From contig NC_045144.1 of assembly GCF_008831285.2 (NCBI RefSeq), forward strand, positions 4,084,268-4,148,267: a stretch of 64,000 bases of DNA, read 5' to 3'. The position numbers were made by a program, and so were the translations under genes. Of this stretch, positions 36,855 through 50,112 are shown piece after piece. Below the pieces are notes generated by a model. That model ran no database searches. It was not told the DNA's origin and saw only the letters and a list, made by a program, of their open reading frames with translations. The stretch comes from Nymphaea colorata. Taxonomy: Eukaryota > Streptophyta > Magnoliopsida > Nymphaeales > Nymphaeaceae. Position 1 is the stretch's first letter. Every line of letters starts with the position of its first letter.

Positions 36855-39800
36855 GATTATTCCATGTTGTCGAACATACAAATGGAAAAAGTTACGAAAG
36901 GCAATGTAATGATCTTTGTAAGCAACTGTCTTGTCAATGGAAATGTAACATGCTAATTAAGATAGTTCCATAAATCTCACAAGTTCCACATTTTTTCTGC
37001 TGTATGTTTATTATTTATCTGAAGGTCTTATTTTCCGCAATCATGGTGAAAGAAAACTAGCATTCAACGAATAATACATACAAAAATCACGACTCCATGC
37101 TAGTGCTTGGTGCTCCCTACTGCTTGCTGCTATTTATGGTAGTATTTAAAAGTAAAAAGTATGCCGGTCGATATTGGGGGTGCCCTTCAGTAGGCATCTA
37201 TTATATAGACGGCAGCGGAGTGGCTGAGCTATCAACCTACAATGCAAGATGGAAGCTTTCAATTCGTGGGAGACCTATTCCAAATAATGTATTAATCTAC
37301 CGTGGCAGCTTTCGTTTGGTCTCAGTCCTACTTCCAAGTAATTTATTGTAGCATGGGCTGAAGACAAGATGCTGGCATCGTATGAAGTTCTGGCATCGTA
37401 TGAAGTTCCACCTCGAGCGGCATCTCTATTGTCCTGACTTTATCAATGAGCTCTAGGCCAACGTTGCAAATGGATATGCATGGATAACCCGTCTGGACCT
37501 GGATAAACCCTGCTTGAACGCCACTCTTTCCTTCCTCCTCCATTTGGCGACTTCACTTCCACTTGCCGCTGACCGAACCTTTTAAAATTCTTTTGTTTCA
37601 AAAACTGCGTCTTTTAGACTTTTAAAATTCCCTCGTCATGGTTTTTCTCTCTCTTTTTTCCTGCATTCTCCGTAACTCGCATACTTCTATAGTGACTGAC
37701 GATGAACATTACGAGCTTAAGGAGCATTTGTTCCTTCCTCTATTTTCCATTTGCATTAGGACAAGGATCTTCTGGTAATCCTGCTTTACAACTCTGATTC
37801 CAATAACTTGCTCTTCCGGTCCTATGATAGTCTCCTCTTTTCCAATTCCCACTTGATCTTTAATTACTCGATGCCAATCTCTGTGTGCAGCTTGCTAAAT
37901 TTCTGGTGCCAATAATAACCACATCCGAGTCATTCTCATCGAATAAGGAACAACTATGATCCAGCGAAAAGCAAACGATATGCCTCCAACCAGAAGAGTT
38001 CCAGATACCTTCTATCAGTGCCCACAAGTCTTCCCTAAGTCAAGCTCTAATTGGCATCTACCAGATCTGTGAACGTTGCAATGTAAGCGTCACCGGATCT
38101 GCAGAACGGCCCAAGTTTGAATGAGTTTACGGGCTCTCATGAATTCTACCAGACAATAACTTGTTTCTCAAAGATGTGATGAAAATCAGATCCTACCGCT
38201 ATGTGGTTGAACTATGATGGTAGTTGAATTTAGGGTTTTTTTTTTTTTTTTGTCAATAAAATTGGGGACCCAACCCCCGCAGTGTTTTGCCGGATGGTAG
38301 TGGAATTTGGGCAGCTGCAAGACCGATCAAAATAATAAGCCTCTTTGGAAGTATTTTATCATATGTATACATTTAGAACAACCCATCCAAGTGGATTTCT
38401 AGGTTTTAGACCATCGAGATCAGATTGGTAGGTTGGAACTTTAACGAACTTCACATTTTGATTTCTCGAATGCTTTTCCCAAGTTGTTTAGATCATCGAG
38501 ATCAATTGGTGGGTTGGAACTTTGACGAAGAACTTCACATTTTGATTTCTCAAGTGGTCTTCCCAGGTTTTTGAACAAGTTTTCCTGTGTTTTCAAGCTC
38601 TATTAGAGGGTAAATTTTGTAGATCCTTTCTTGGGAATCCTTGATTCGACATGGCCCATTGGGACCATGCACGGTGAGGATACGGTTCTAGATTTCGCCT
38701 TTTACGGCTGTTCCTTGTTTGGCCTGGTCTTGTTTACATTGTATTTAAATCGTCTAAATGGAAACATGGTGCGGCGAAGAGCAAACGATTCTTTCGCCTT
38801 TCACTGAAGAACAATTGTGGCTGCGTTGCAAAAACCAGAGACTGAGAGACCAAAAGGGCTTTCATTCTAGAACCGAAAATTTGAAAGTTGTTTTTTTGGT
38901 TGCCTGTCATATTACTAAATAGGAGAATATCCAACTTTTGGGTTGAGGTTAGTCCCATGTGCAAGCTTCACATTTCCAAAACTTCTACTTCAATCCCATT
39001 TTTTGGTTACAATGGTGAATAAAATGCTTGTTAAACCTGCCATGTCAAAGCACATGAAATTCTATGCTTTTCCATATAAACCTATTCTCAAAGTGATCGT
39101 TTACTCATTAAATTTAAATGAAACTGTAATTTATCTTAGTCTAACTGAGTTTTTTTTACCACGAGTCAATGGGGCGAAGATAATGGCAGGCTCCCATAAA
39201 GGCGGGTCCATGTCAAGAAATTCAAAAAGCGAGAGCCTGAACAATATTTTTTCTTGCATTATACGTACAGTACCTCGCACGACCACCTTGATTAAACGAA
39301 ACATGCTCCTCAACTTTTTGAAGGTCTCGGATGAGAATGCATTTAGGGAAGATATGCTGACGACGTTAAGATTTGACAGAAAAAGCAGATTGACAGAAAA
39401 AGCAGATTCAAGGTCTCTCTCTCTCTCTCTCACGCACACACACACGCACAGAGATGGTGTCCGATGGACCAATTCTGAGATATATGTGTCGATTGCGACG
39501 CAAAACTAACACAGACGAGACCACTTAAAGAATGAGGGTAGAAGGAACAGACAGAAACAGAAGTCCCTCGCGTTTCAAAATCATAATAAACTTAAAAAAG
39601 TTTCCCAACATCGTTTAAATAGAAACTGCCAAACTGCTACCTCTAGAAGCAGAACACCAGAGACGTTGGCAGCTCAACTTGAGAAAAGAGATTAAACAGC
39701 AGAACCACGCCGCTGGTGCTGATGGAGGGGTTTCCTTGGCCCCCTTGTTAAATGATTTGGTTTAAGGCAGATCACAGATATCCCTCTGATTTTCAACAAA

Positions 39801-40410
39801 CAATAACCTTCAGCTTCAAACGTAAAAGCCCAAGAACCTAAAGCCTAAAGACAGCCAATGTCTTTCTTTATAAGCATCAGAGAGCCTAAGGTCTAAGGAA
39901 AGCCAATGTCTTGTATAAGCACAGCATTGACAGATGACTTCACTGCACTGGACAGCCAGGCTTGTCTTTAGTGTTTGAATTCTACCCATTTATAAGGGCA
40001 TAACATGGCCCACTTTGAGCTGGCAGAGCAAAATCTACAGCTTTTGGATACAGACATTCAATACATCATACATGTTTGTGCCTTCCTTGCCCCTTCCACT
40101 GTAACTGACGTCAAGGTAGTAGAAAATGAAAAGTAAGGCTCTTCCATCCATTAATAACCAGCTTTTAGGAAATAAATAAAAAGCAAAACAAAATTAAACA
40201 TTTCAGTAGCACCACCAACCGTTCAAACAAAAACTTCTCGTTCTTATTCTCCCAAGAGAGAGAAAAACAAGTGAGGATGAGACCAAAAAGGAAAAAAAGA
40301 AGGGAAACAAACTAAAAGAAAAACTGAGCCTTAATAAAAAGCTCCTGGGGATGGTGCGGGAGCAAGGATTTTATAAAAAAAAAGGAAGATGCCTGTCAAA
40401 TTCTTGCCGC
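36855..40410. other. Intergenic DNA between CLPX and fructokinase (convergent 3' ends)
   Basis: No gene recognised. It holds small local duplications: an 18-base repeat near 37372-37407 and a roughly 80-base repeat at about 38408-38575. A CT/CA microsatellite lies near 39413-39447. CLPX and fructokinase converge here, so both 3' untranslated regions lie at its edges. Confidence 0.6.
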
Positions 40411-42920
40411 TTAGGAGGATTTGTGGCTCTCGATCAGCTTCAAAGCAGTGTTAGCATCAGGAAGAGCAGGAATGGCGCCTTTCTGTGTTGTGCAGATGGC
40501 TCCACATGCATTTGCAAACTGCAGGGCGCCCCTCAGTTTCTCTTCATTCTGCACGGAAACAGCCATATGATTCAGTATTCCTCTTCTTTCTTTTCCTTTT
40601 CGCCTTGCTTCGCAGCGCAGGCCAAGAGGGGAAAAAAGGGAAAAAAAAAAGAGGCATCAGTTAAGCACCTGAACGAGATTGTCGAAGTCCTTGCTGAGTT
40701 GGACCAAGAGAGAACCAACGAAGGCATCACCGGCACCAGTTGTATCAATAGTCTTTACTGAGAATCCGGCTACTCTTCCTTTGAAATTCTGTAATATAGA
40801 GCAGATGTTACAACATGGATCAGTCCCATTAGGCCTTTGTTTAACTAGAAGAACGATGCGGAGAAAAAAAAAAGAACAAATTAAAGACCTTGGTGAAGTA
40901 TCTGCAACCCTTCTCCCCATCGGTGACTACCATCAATTTCAACCCGTCATGCCACAGAGAAAGAACCACATCTTCCTTCTCGGAGTCTCCACCAGTCAAG
41001 AATGAAACCTCATCATCACTAACCTGCAAAGTTACCACACTGGAACCCTCATGAAAATGAAATTATGCAGTAACTATAGCAGAAAATGTTGAAGGAAGCC
41101 TTCAATATCTTTTTCTCAATCAAACCTTAAAGAGCATAAAAGACCAGAAGAGTTGCAATTAATTTTAAGATATCAAACGTGAAACCAGTCGACACTTTTA
41201 AACAGTAACAAGGTTATGCCCTTCTCTTAGATCTCAAAAGCATTGTTTAGCGACAGAACCAAGAACCAGCAAAAGAACATTTGTTTTTTAATAACTCCAT
41301 TCTTCTAGACGGGGAAAAGATCGATTTATCTCATGGGAAATGATAAAGACATGGATCAAATTCAAGTTCGTTACCTTGATGAAATCTGCCTCATTCCAGA
41401 TGCTCTTAATACCTTCACGCGCAGCATCAGCAGAGGGCCAAAGGGGCAGCCTCACATTTGGATCATAAGAGAGCAGCAATCCAGCTTGCCTGGCAGCCTT
41501 CATGGCAGCAAGATGCGCTGATCTGCAGGGCTCAGAAATCAAACTAATTGAACCGTAGTGGAAGATCCTACCGCTGGTGATCAAACCTAGATTGAGTTCA
41601 GATTCCTTCAACAACATATCAGCACTAGGATTTCTGTAGAACATGAACTCCCTTTCACCATTCTTCTTCAAGGTAACGAAAGCCAGTGCTGTTCGAGCAT
41701 GTTCGTCGAAGCAAACGCCACTGTGATCCACGCCATTGATCTTTAGGATGTCCACCAACATGCGGCCAAATTCATCATCGCCAAACTGCAAACAAAATAA
41801 AACTTCAGAGGAACTGAAGAGCCATGGCGAAAAGAAATGAAACTTGCGTAGAAAAGGGGGATCTTTCCTCGGGAAGAAACTGATTTTCAGATCTAGTAAA
41901 TTTTCCATGTTACATTTTCGAAATATGAACACGATTAGTAGATCAACAGAAAATGTAATACAACAACGGATCATACTCCATTGCAGCGTAAAATGTGTAT
42001 AAATCAATGAAAAGGAGAAAACACTAGATTATATATATAATAAAGGAGGCCTTCATATTAAAAGGAGTGATGAAAGTCAAACAAGGAAAAGAAGGACCGG
42101 GGCCAACAAACGCAAGCAAGAAGCAAAACGAAGACGTCCAAGCGCCAAAGCAAGTAAAAGAAGATGGTGCATATGAATGGTTCAAGAAACAGAGGAACTG
42201 AGAAGAAGAAAAAAAGATGGAAAGCCAAGAATGTTTTCCATGTATCTCTCACTCGGTGATCTCTCCAAGCGATGCCAGCTTAGACATGAACAGAAGACAA
42301 GCTATCGGCCAAACGCACAGCAGACACGTAGGAAGAGTCTGATCTATGTAAGCAGGGAACCAAAAAAAGGGAGGGCAAAAGGAAAGAGAGCAAAATGGAA
42401 GTCATCCAATATAAGAAAAAAGCGCACATGATACGAACTTGAGAAACACCAAGATCTGTCAAGCTAAAGACGAAGCTGATGACGGAGTTTAAGAAAGGAA
42501 AAATAAAGAGACGAAAAAAAAAACAGAGCAACCAGACCCAGAAAGATGGATCTTGTAACCAAATATCGATAGAGAAGCCTCCATCCCCAAAGCAAGCACT
42601 AAAATCTGGAAAAAAAAAAAAATCCTAGCCATCCACATGACAAGGTCCCGTGAATCTAAGATCTCAAGAACCACCAAGATCTAATCACATGGATAATAGG
42701 AACAGACAGAGGGAGAGGAGATCCATCATCCAACCTTGCCAACGAAGGCAGATTTGCCACCAAGTTTGGTGATAGCCACCGCAACGTTGGCGGGTGCACC
42801 ACCGGGGGCCTTGAGGAAGCCGGAGGATTCGGCCAGTGAGAGACCAGCCACGTCCGGCACGAAATCTATCAGCATCTCGCCGAAGCAAACGATCAATGGG
42901 CTGCCCTCCGAGATCGTCAT
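40411..42920 (-). CDS. FRK: Fructokinase (pfkB family), 5 exons
   Basis: Exons on the minus strand: 42920-42735, 41785-41375, 41023-40889, 40788-40669, 40548-40411. They join in frame to 329 codons plus TAA, the usual length of plant cytosolic fructokinases. The enzyme phosphorylates fructose with ATP to fructose 6-phosphate, feeding sucrose-derived carbon into glycolysis and starch synthesis. Seen motifs: [13 protein letters not shown] near the start, the pfkB signature region [28 protein letters not shown], substrate-lid residues NPSADMLL, and the catalytic/anion-hole signature [11 protein letters not shown], where the second Asp is the general base. There is no transit peptide: [15 protein letters not shown] starts directly, so cytosolic location is inferred. 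The start is the ATG at 42920. A partial copy of exon 5 lies at 49409-49520. Confidence 0.95.
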
Positions 42921-43062
42921 TGTTTCTTTCTCTTCTCTCACTCTCTCTCCTACGCAACAAAAAAAAAAGCAGAGAGCCCAAGAAAGAAAGCCCCCGACGA
43001 GAACAACGGACAGAAAAAGCCCAAGATCAGAGGTCCGAGGCCGCGCCTTCTCCCAACGTTTG

Positions 43063-43070
43063 TTTAAATA
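43063..43070 (-). promoter_or_regulatory. Possible TATA box of fructokinase gene
   Basis: The minus strand reads TATTTAAA here, about 145 bases upstream of the ATG, just beyond a GC-rich stretch. Spacing fits a leader of about 110 bases. Inferred from sequence. Confidence 0.4.
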
Positions 43071-45365
43071 GAGCAGACAGCCTTCTCTTTCTTCCTTTTT
43101 CTATATTTTTAATTTTCTTTTTTCCTTCTTCTTCTTCTTCTTCTTCTTGTTTCAAGATTATTTCCATCTACATTTCCATGAATCTTCTCAGATCTGGAAT
43201 GCTGACTCACTCTACCTAATAAAGATAAAAAAAGTCTTTACCTAATAAAAGATTTTAGATATGCTCAGACTCCTCATGAAAACGAGAATGGAGGCAGATG
43301 TTTCGTATTTATTTTCTAAACTTTGCTACTTCATTTTTCTTCAAGCAGTCTGCTTGACCATTGCAGAACGTGCATGCTACTTAGCGAGTTGGGTCTCCGT
43401 ATAAACATGTCCCTGCTTATACATTTTACACTGATGAAAGTATGTTTTATTATACATTGGTAGTTGGAGCTCCTTCCTTCCGTTCTTTTCAAGTTTGAAG
43501 GACAGCGACACGATGCTCCCTTCGTCCCCACTCTTCAATCAACCGTCCTGCGCATTAAGTGGGGCCTCTCTCCATCCTTGATTCCTTTCCCGTCCGTCTT
43601 TCGAAGAGATCTTAATGGGCTGTTGTAGCTGCGCCATTAAATTCAGTGTCTGCCATCACTACCAGTATCTTATCAGTTGCTAACTCCACCAATCGGCTGA
43701 ATTTTACAAGAGGGCCGATTTTGATCATGTCCGTCGATTCATCATTGTAGTTTTTATATCATATCGATCGATGTTTTGAATACAGGAAAAAAACAATAAA
43801 AAAAAGTTAACACAAATATTTAAAAGAAAACTTGCAACCAAGCTCAAAGAAAGTCCTTTCAAGTGGGTGTTGATATTGACAACGCTGATCAGACTCAGGG
43901 TGAAATTTTGGGCCGGATTCAGGCATGGCATCTTGCTTCAAGAAAGTCCAATAAATTGAAGAACCGGATTAGATTCTGATACAAACAGGTTCTGCTTCGG
44001 GTTTAAATAATTATTCGATTGAAAAAATGGCATTAGATTCTGCTTCAGTTGGGTTTAGATGTGAGACCCAAATCTTCTTATCGTTTGGAGACAAGGGGGC
44101 TGGTATATCGTGGATATGGTTCATATTCAAATCTGGATCCCATTGCAAAAAACTGGGCATAAAATTCATTTATGATCCAACAAGATGCTTTATCTGGATC
44201 ATCCCACGAACTGGATCTGATCCAATTGGGGGCTCCCTCTCCGAGCCCATGTACCGCGGAGAAAACGATGACGACGACGCACGTGAACAGAGTTGGCTAA
44301 GGCCGTTTGTTGGATTTGGATTTGGATTTGGATTTGGATCTTTCCTTTTTTTTCTCCTTCCACAAGTGCCCTTATCTGTAGCTCGACCACATGAAACTCA
44401 AACGGATCAAGGGATCCGAGATTATGATGTCCACACAAACCTAAGGACCGCTTTTGTGGACCCAGCTTGTAATTGTATCCATTCCAAAGATAGATCCAAA
44501 TGTTAAATAGCAATTTAAGCTTCTTTTTTTTTTCTTCTTCTTCTTCACATGAGTTTTAGATCGAGATATGTAAGCGGATGAGATTTCAGTCCGATCCAGA
44601 TTGAATTCTACGTGCGTGAATTCATATTCTGGTTCCAATTTAGATCTCACTGTATTAAAACAAAAAATCGGATCTCACTAGCATAAGATACGACATTTAT
44701 ATGTAATTGGGTCGGAGAATCCAAGATTTACGGTAAATATAAGCTCGCACAGTCAGTTTTCGTGGCTTATAACCAACGAACAAAAACTAACTTTTTGGAG
44801 GATATTAGGATTGTTAATGGGTTGGATTTGAATTGGATGTACCCTTTGATCATATCAGATTTATTAGATGTTCATGCTTCATATATTTTGGATTTGATTA
44901 TGAATGAGCAAAGTATTATTTCATACCCAAATCTAGTTTTAATCTGAATCACATGTTAAAGCCGACTTTCAAAACGTATGAATATTAGTTATAAGAAAAT
45001 TTAACTCCCTATTCAGGCTTATTAACTGATCAAAAAATTAATTTAAAAACGAAACTTGAATCTGAAAATATATTGTTTCCTAAATCTAAATCTGATCTGT
45101 TTCCATAATCAAACTTTAACTTTTTTATCCATATCTGACTTATTTAAAATAGTTTAATCAATTACTTGATCCGAAAATAATTCATTGACATCCAAAAATA
45201 AATCCTTTGCTATTGTTTGTTTTGTTTCCTTTTGTTCATTCAACTGATGATTTTGATTCGTCGAGAGCAGTTGCTTCTTGGATGCCCTTGAAAGCTGCAA
45301 TTTCCTTTTGTGGATCAAAATGACGTGACTGGGGAGTCTCTTTTTTTACAAACAAGTCTACAAAA

Positions 45366-45620
45366 CAATTACTCCAAGTTTTTGTTTCTCAAGGTCAAAA
45401 AGTTATAAACGAATGGTATGCAATCCTGCATGTAAAGGTTGAAAACAGTTGATTAGTTAAAAACAGGAGTCAACTGCAAAAGAAAACAACGGTAATATAT
45501 GAGGAGCGGCAAAAATTACTCCTCCAAGTTTTTGTTTGTCAAGGTCAAAAAAGTTACAAATTAATGGTATGCAATTCTACATGTAAAAGTTGAAAAGCAG
45601 TTGATTAGTTAAAAACATTT
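45366..45620. repeat. Two diverged copies of a ~100-base block
   Basis: The phrase CTCCAAGTTTTTGTTT and the following hundred bases, ending GTTGATTAGTTAAAAACA, occur at about 45371 and again at about 45521. Several substitutions and small gaps separate them. Confidence 0.8.
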
Positions 45621-45660
45621 TACGGGCGTCAGTGTCAACTTTTTCTACTGCAAAAAAAAA

Positions 45661-45762
45661 AGTCAATATATAAGTTAAAGAATATCGAAATAAACATGGA
45701 AAGCAAAAAAAAAAAGAGTCAATATATAAGTTAAAGAATATCGAAATAAACATGGAAAGCAG
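45661..45762. repeat. Tandem duplication with ~57-bp period
   Basis: The phrase from AGTCAATATATAAGTTAAAG to CATGGAAAGCA occurs twice, separated only by an A-rich run, with essentially no differences. It is a recent local duplication. Confidence 0.9.
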
Positions 45763-48700
45763 TAAGCCGTGATATCATAAAAGGATAAGATCATTTGCTC
45801 AATAAAGATGACAGAATTTTTGCAAATAATATTGTTACGCGTTATTTTCAAAACAAGTGTCACCTTTTCTATTTCGTGAGACGTGACGCACTGATTCCTT
45901 CCATATCACTGTTACACGTAGAGCCACGTATGATCAGGCTTATGAAATTTCAATCTTGGTCTTCATTACTTCATGGCTGATTGAATTAGAATGCTTTGGA
46001 TTCAAGTCTGATAACCAAACCTGATTAGATTTGAATATCGGATCGCGGATCCAGTTTTAGTGCTGAAAAACAGTGCACAAATTGAATCCACTTATAAAGA
46101 TAGTTGGATCCGAACTAGTACATCCCTAGCAAAAGAGTCAGAGGTCGAATTCAGGTAAAAATACAAGCCCTCGTCTAATTAGACATTGTGCACTGGAGTT
46201 GGATCTGAAATTCGAAGTCCAAAACCATATTTCAATATTTTGGACATGTTGGGGGTTCAGATGAGCCTCTCACATAAATTCACAACTGGATATCATTCAC
46301 CAAATCTGAATCAGATGAGACTGATGCGATCTTAATTCTATCGATGGGTTGGGACCAATTTCTGACATCCCTGCGGGAATGCCATGCAGCACGAAGGAGA
46401 AAGACGTCATTTCATATTACGCCTTCAACGCAGGAAGGGGAAAAGAGCGATGACGAGGATCCTACAAGGATTGAGCCACTGCTGGCCCCACCTACTAAAT
46501 CCGACGGCGGATAAACTCCCCAATCTCTCTCCTTATTATATTATATATATACATGGGACAAAAACCAATAGTTCGACCTTGCATTTAAATTCAATTATAT
46601 AAAACACAATTAATTCGTACTTTATTTATAAAGCACGAATCAAGCTCTTTAGGTAGCGTTCGGATGACATTAAAAAATAAAACTGTTTTTCTAAATCAGA
46701 CTTTGTTAACAATTGGTTTTTTAACCACACGCAAAAATGGTGTTTGTCACATTAAGGAGTAAAATTATTGACTCCCTTTTGAAGGTAGAGCATCGTTTTA
46801 GGGTATCATCCAATCCAAATATCGTCAGACACGATGAAAAGTCAATTGATCAAATCGATCTGAATGTAAACAAACAATTTTGTTGAACTTAGGAAACCAA
46901 TGTTATTAAATTGGGTTGATTCGTATGGAACCAATTTGATTCATCGGCCTATTTAAGAGCGTCACTAGTTATTTTATAATATTATTTTATATACATTTTT
47001 CAGAGTTTCCTTGTTAGTTATTGTACATATATATATATATTAAGAAGATATTTTTTAAAGTATTTTTTGTCGTTTGGCAGCCGGAGTCTGAATCGGCCCA
47101 TCCACCCACCGCAGCCACAGCTTGGCCGAGCCGATGAAGCCAAAGTGCGCATTCCGAGCCGGCAGTGATTGGGCGATCGAAGGCCAGGGTAGAGCACAAC
47201 ACGTAGACTCGGTAACCGACAGATCTCAGAAAAGGCCGCTTCCATCGATAACCGTGCTCGCCTCCTCTCTTTCGCGGCTCCTTCTTCTTCACTCCACCCC
47301 TAGTGAACGAATGAATGAATGAATGAATGAATGATCGAGGAGGAGGCCACCGATTCCTCAAGAAACCGCCATTGAGAGCGGAGGTTCGAATGGCGTCCAT
47401 TGGAAGGGCCGGACACGGTTTGGTTCTTTACGGGGAGAGGCAGACGGTGCCAGTCAAAGCCTGCGGCCGACTCCCCCCGGTCAGAAAAGGACGACCCGGA
47501 TCCCGGCGGCCCCCACGGGCACCCGGCCAGTAGAAGCTTGGGTTTTTCTAATTCCCTTTGTCCGCAGCCAATAGAGTTGAAGCACCACCGGCCGGGCCGG
47601 CGGCCGCTCTCTCTGGTCGGTCGGTTGCCTGAAAGTAAAATACACCCACGTTGACGTTGCCGGTATTGGAATTCATAGCTCCTATTGGGTATCGCTTTAA
47701 CCACAAGCTATAACCGCCGTTGGCTTCGTTCACTTTTACGATTGTTAAAATCAATAAATAAGCCGTAACAGTACATAGGCATTAAACTGCAGGCAACCAA
47801 GCAAAGTTTTGGGTTTGAAAGCGTAGATGGAACGGATGGTGAAGTTTCTGCTGCATCTCTTCTTCCACCTACCTCTACAGCCGAGCTAGTCCATTGCAGA
47901 CCGTCTGTCTTCCCTGAGAGAGAGATCTATGCGTGCCATCTTTTCTGGACCTAATAAGACAGCTACTGGTAGGTGGAGGAAGGGAGGTGGGGACGCCATT
48001 TCTCTTTCAGCAGGCCCAAGTTGCCGCGCTGGTTCACAGGAATATTTAACCGTGACTGCAATCTGAGAGATATATATCTTAAAAGTTTCGGCTATGAAAA
48101 ATGAAAACTAATTGAGATAAATATGTAAGTGAAGTTGGTAGCAAAAGAAATTAAATAAATCCATTAAACGCAAGTACAAACGAAACGACCAGCTAACCTG
48201 GATGAGGTCATTATAATTGAGACTTTATCTTTTCGGCAAGAACCAGCGACTTTAACATATCTAATTCAAATCGAATGTACCCTTTCATTGTATTTTTGTT
48301 TTATCGATTTTTCACATACTCAGATCCAAATTCACGTTTGTATATAGATGCAAAAGAAGTCCATACAATTTTTAAATCCAAAAATTGAATGTAATCTTTA
48401 TAATCAGACTTTTAAAATCATAACTGAATCCAAACTGCATCATAGTAATATATTAAGGACTCATTTTCAAAATGTATGCGTGTCAGATAAAGAATATATA
48501 TTTATTTAAAGCCAAATCGAAATCTAATAATCTCATGTTGTCGTTTGTTAAATCCCAAATCCAGACGTTAAGTTTATTTTTTTCATATCTGATTTTTCTT
48601 AGGAGTCCAATCCATTGACATCCCCAGCTAAAACAAATAACACATGACGCTGACCGTATTCATAACATTTACTAATTAAATTGTTACGAGATAGTGCCTA

Positions 48701-49408
48701 GAACGATCTCCATTACATCTTGGGATGTTAATTAATGGCGTGGACTATGGTAGTATCAAGCCACTAACCACGAGTTCGACTTAATTGGATTCAATGTAAT
48801 CAGATCCATGGAACTCAATTTCAGTGTCTATTTTCTAAAACTGAATTTGGATCCACTAATCATTATAAGATAGATCATTAATAAGTATATTTAACACTTC
48901 TTTTTAAAATTTGCTCTACTTGCTTCAATGGACATGGTGCCCAGAAGTGTTCTTAGCTCCCCAGCAAACAGAGAACGATTGATATTTTGGGTGTTAATTT
49001 TGATCACCTCGGGTATGAGATCCAAGGCGCTTTGAGATCAGACCCACCTGACGAGTTCAAATCTATGATCCTTAATGAGGATCTTAGATCTTCTTTTTGG
49101 AAGATGGATGGATTACAATCCGCTTTTTGAAGTCATCTGCGTTTTATTAATCCAATATGAATCATCCGAAGCCAAAATTCATGGATTTCATAGATAATAG
49201 CGATTCTAGATTCATGGTTCTCCATGAACTTTTAAGGTGAAATATTGGAACCTTCCTAGACCCTAACAACTAAAAATTGAAATATGTATAGAGAACGTAT
49301 CATTGATACTTGACAATATATATATATATATATATACACCCCCAAATGGACGTTCCTTGCACCTTGTTTTGCTCCCAAATTAAAACGGCATTTAGGAAAG
49401 GAGAGTCC

Positions 49409-49520
49409 GTGGCTCATGAATCTTGATCAGCTTCAAAGCAGTGTTAGTATGAGCAGTAAGAGCAGGAATGGTACCTTTCTGCGTTGTGGAGATGGCCTCA
49501 CATACGTTTGCCAACAGCAG
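49409..49520 (-). pseudogene. Fragment of fructokinase exon 5 (duplicated, non-functional)
   Basis: The minus strand encodes a run resembling the last exon of the fructokinase at 40411-42920. Shared phrases include TTQKGTIPAL against [10 protein letters not shown] and NTALKLI in both. There are several substitutions and one extra codon. The frame is open for about 36 codons, but no other exon, splice site or start is present, and the homology stops abruptly at both ends. It is a gene scrap about 6.5 kb from the fructokinase start, probably left by ectopic repair or transposon capture. Confidence 0.85.
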
Positions 49521-49633
49521 TATATACAAAGTTTAGTATATAAAATTTATTTTATTTTTAACTTGATGGCAGGCCATGGATCCTACTGGCCCTTCTTGCC
49601 TCCGTCCCTGTATGTAACCGACGTAAGATGTAA

Positions 49634-50112
49634 GTAGGGATATCAATAAATTTGATTTGGGTTTGATATCCGACTGAACCACTTAAGAAAATTATATATG
49701 AAAAGAGAAAAAATATACATCCAAACAAGATATTAGATCAAATTCGGATTTAACAAATAACAATCCATCAGACTGGAATTCATATTCAGATTCAAATTTG
49801 GATTCAGATGGGATTTAATTTTAAATAAATATCTTATATCTAATGCCCATACATTTTGACATTGGGTTCTTAACGTATCCGAATGGGGTAACTAAGATTT
49901 GGTTTAAAAGTTGGATTCAAATTGATATGTGAACTAAAAAATCATATTTGGATTGAATTCTTATGTGGCACATACTTTTTTTTTCATTCAGATTTGAATT
50001 TGAATCATTGAATGCTAATCCAAATACATGAACATCCGAAAAAAAAAAAAAAAAAAGAGGATGCAGTTACTAGTACATCTGACTTGAATCCGATTTATTG
50101 ACAATATTCCTA
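49634..50112. mobile_element. Decayed inverted-repeat element (MITE-like)
   Basis: The left end reads TAGGGATATCAATAAAT. The right end, reverse-complemented, reads TAGGAATATTGTCAATAAAT, so the ends are an imperfect inverted repeat. Between them are GGATTTGGAT-type words and an A-run. I could not find a matching target-site duplication, so the borders and class are uncertain. Confidence 0.45.

Larger units (their letters stand above)
43300..49408. other. Repeat graveyard between fructokinase and phytocyanin genes
   Basis: No convincing gene. Large parts consist of variants of GGATTTGGATC-like words and their complements (for example 44311-44340, 45000-45200, 46000-46370 and 48240-48630). These look like several decayed copies of one or a few inverted-repeat elements. 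Local duplications are recorded separately. The subregion 47080-47700 is unusually GC-rich, carries an (ATGA)n run near 47306-47335, and has no recognisable protein. Confidence 0.5.

Noticed and set aside
38943-39509. 188-codon plus-strand frame
   Set aside because: It ends in a CT/CA microsatellite translated as Ser-Leu and Thr-His repeats. No recognisable domain.
44027-44506. 159-codon plus-strand frame with a GFGFGFG run
   Set aside because: The repeat comes from GGATTTGGATTT-type transposon words, and nothing else suggests a protein.
47300-47704. 134-codon minus-strand frame in the GC-rich island
   Set aside because: GC-rich DNA gives long frames on both strands. No start context, domain or intron structure supports a gene, so only the island itself is reported.
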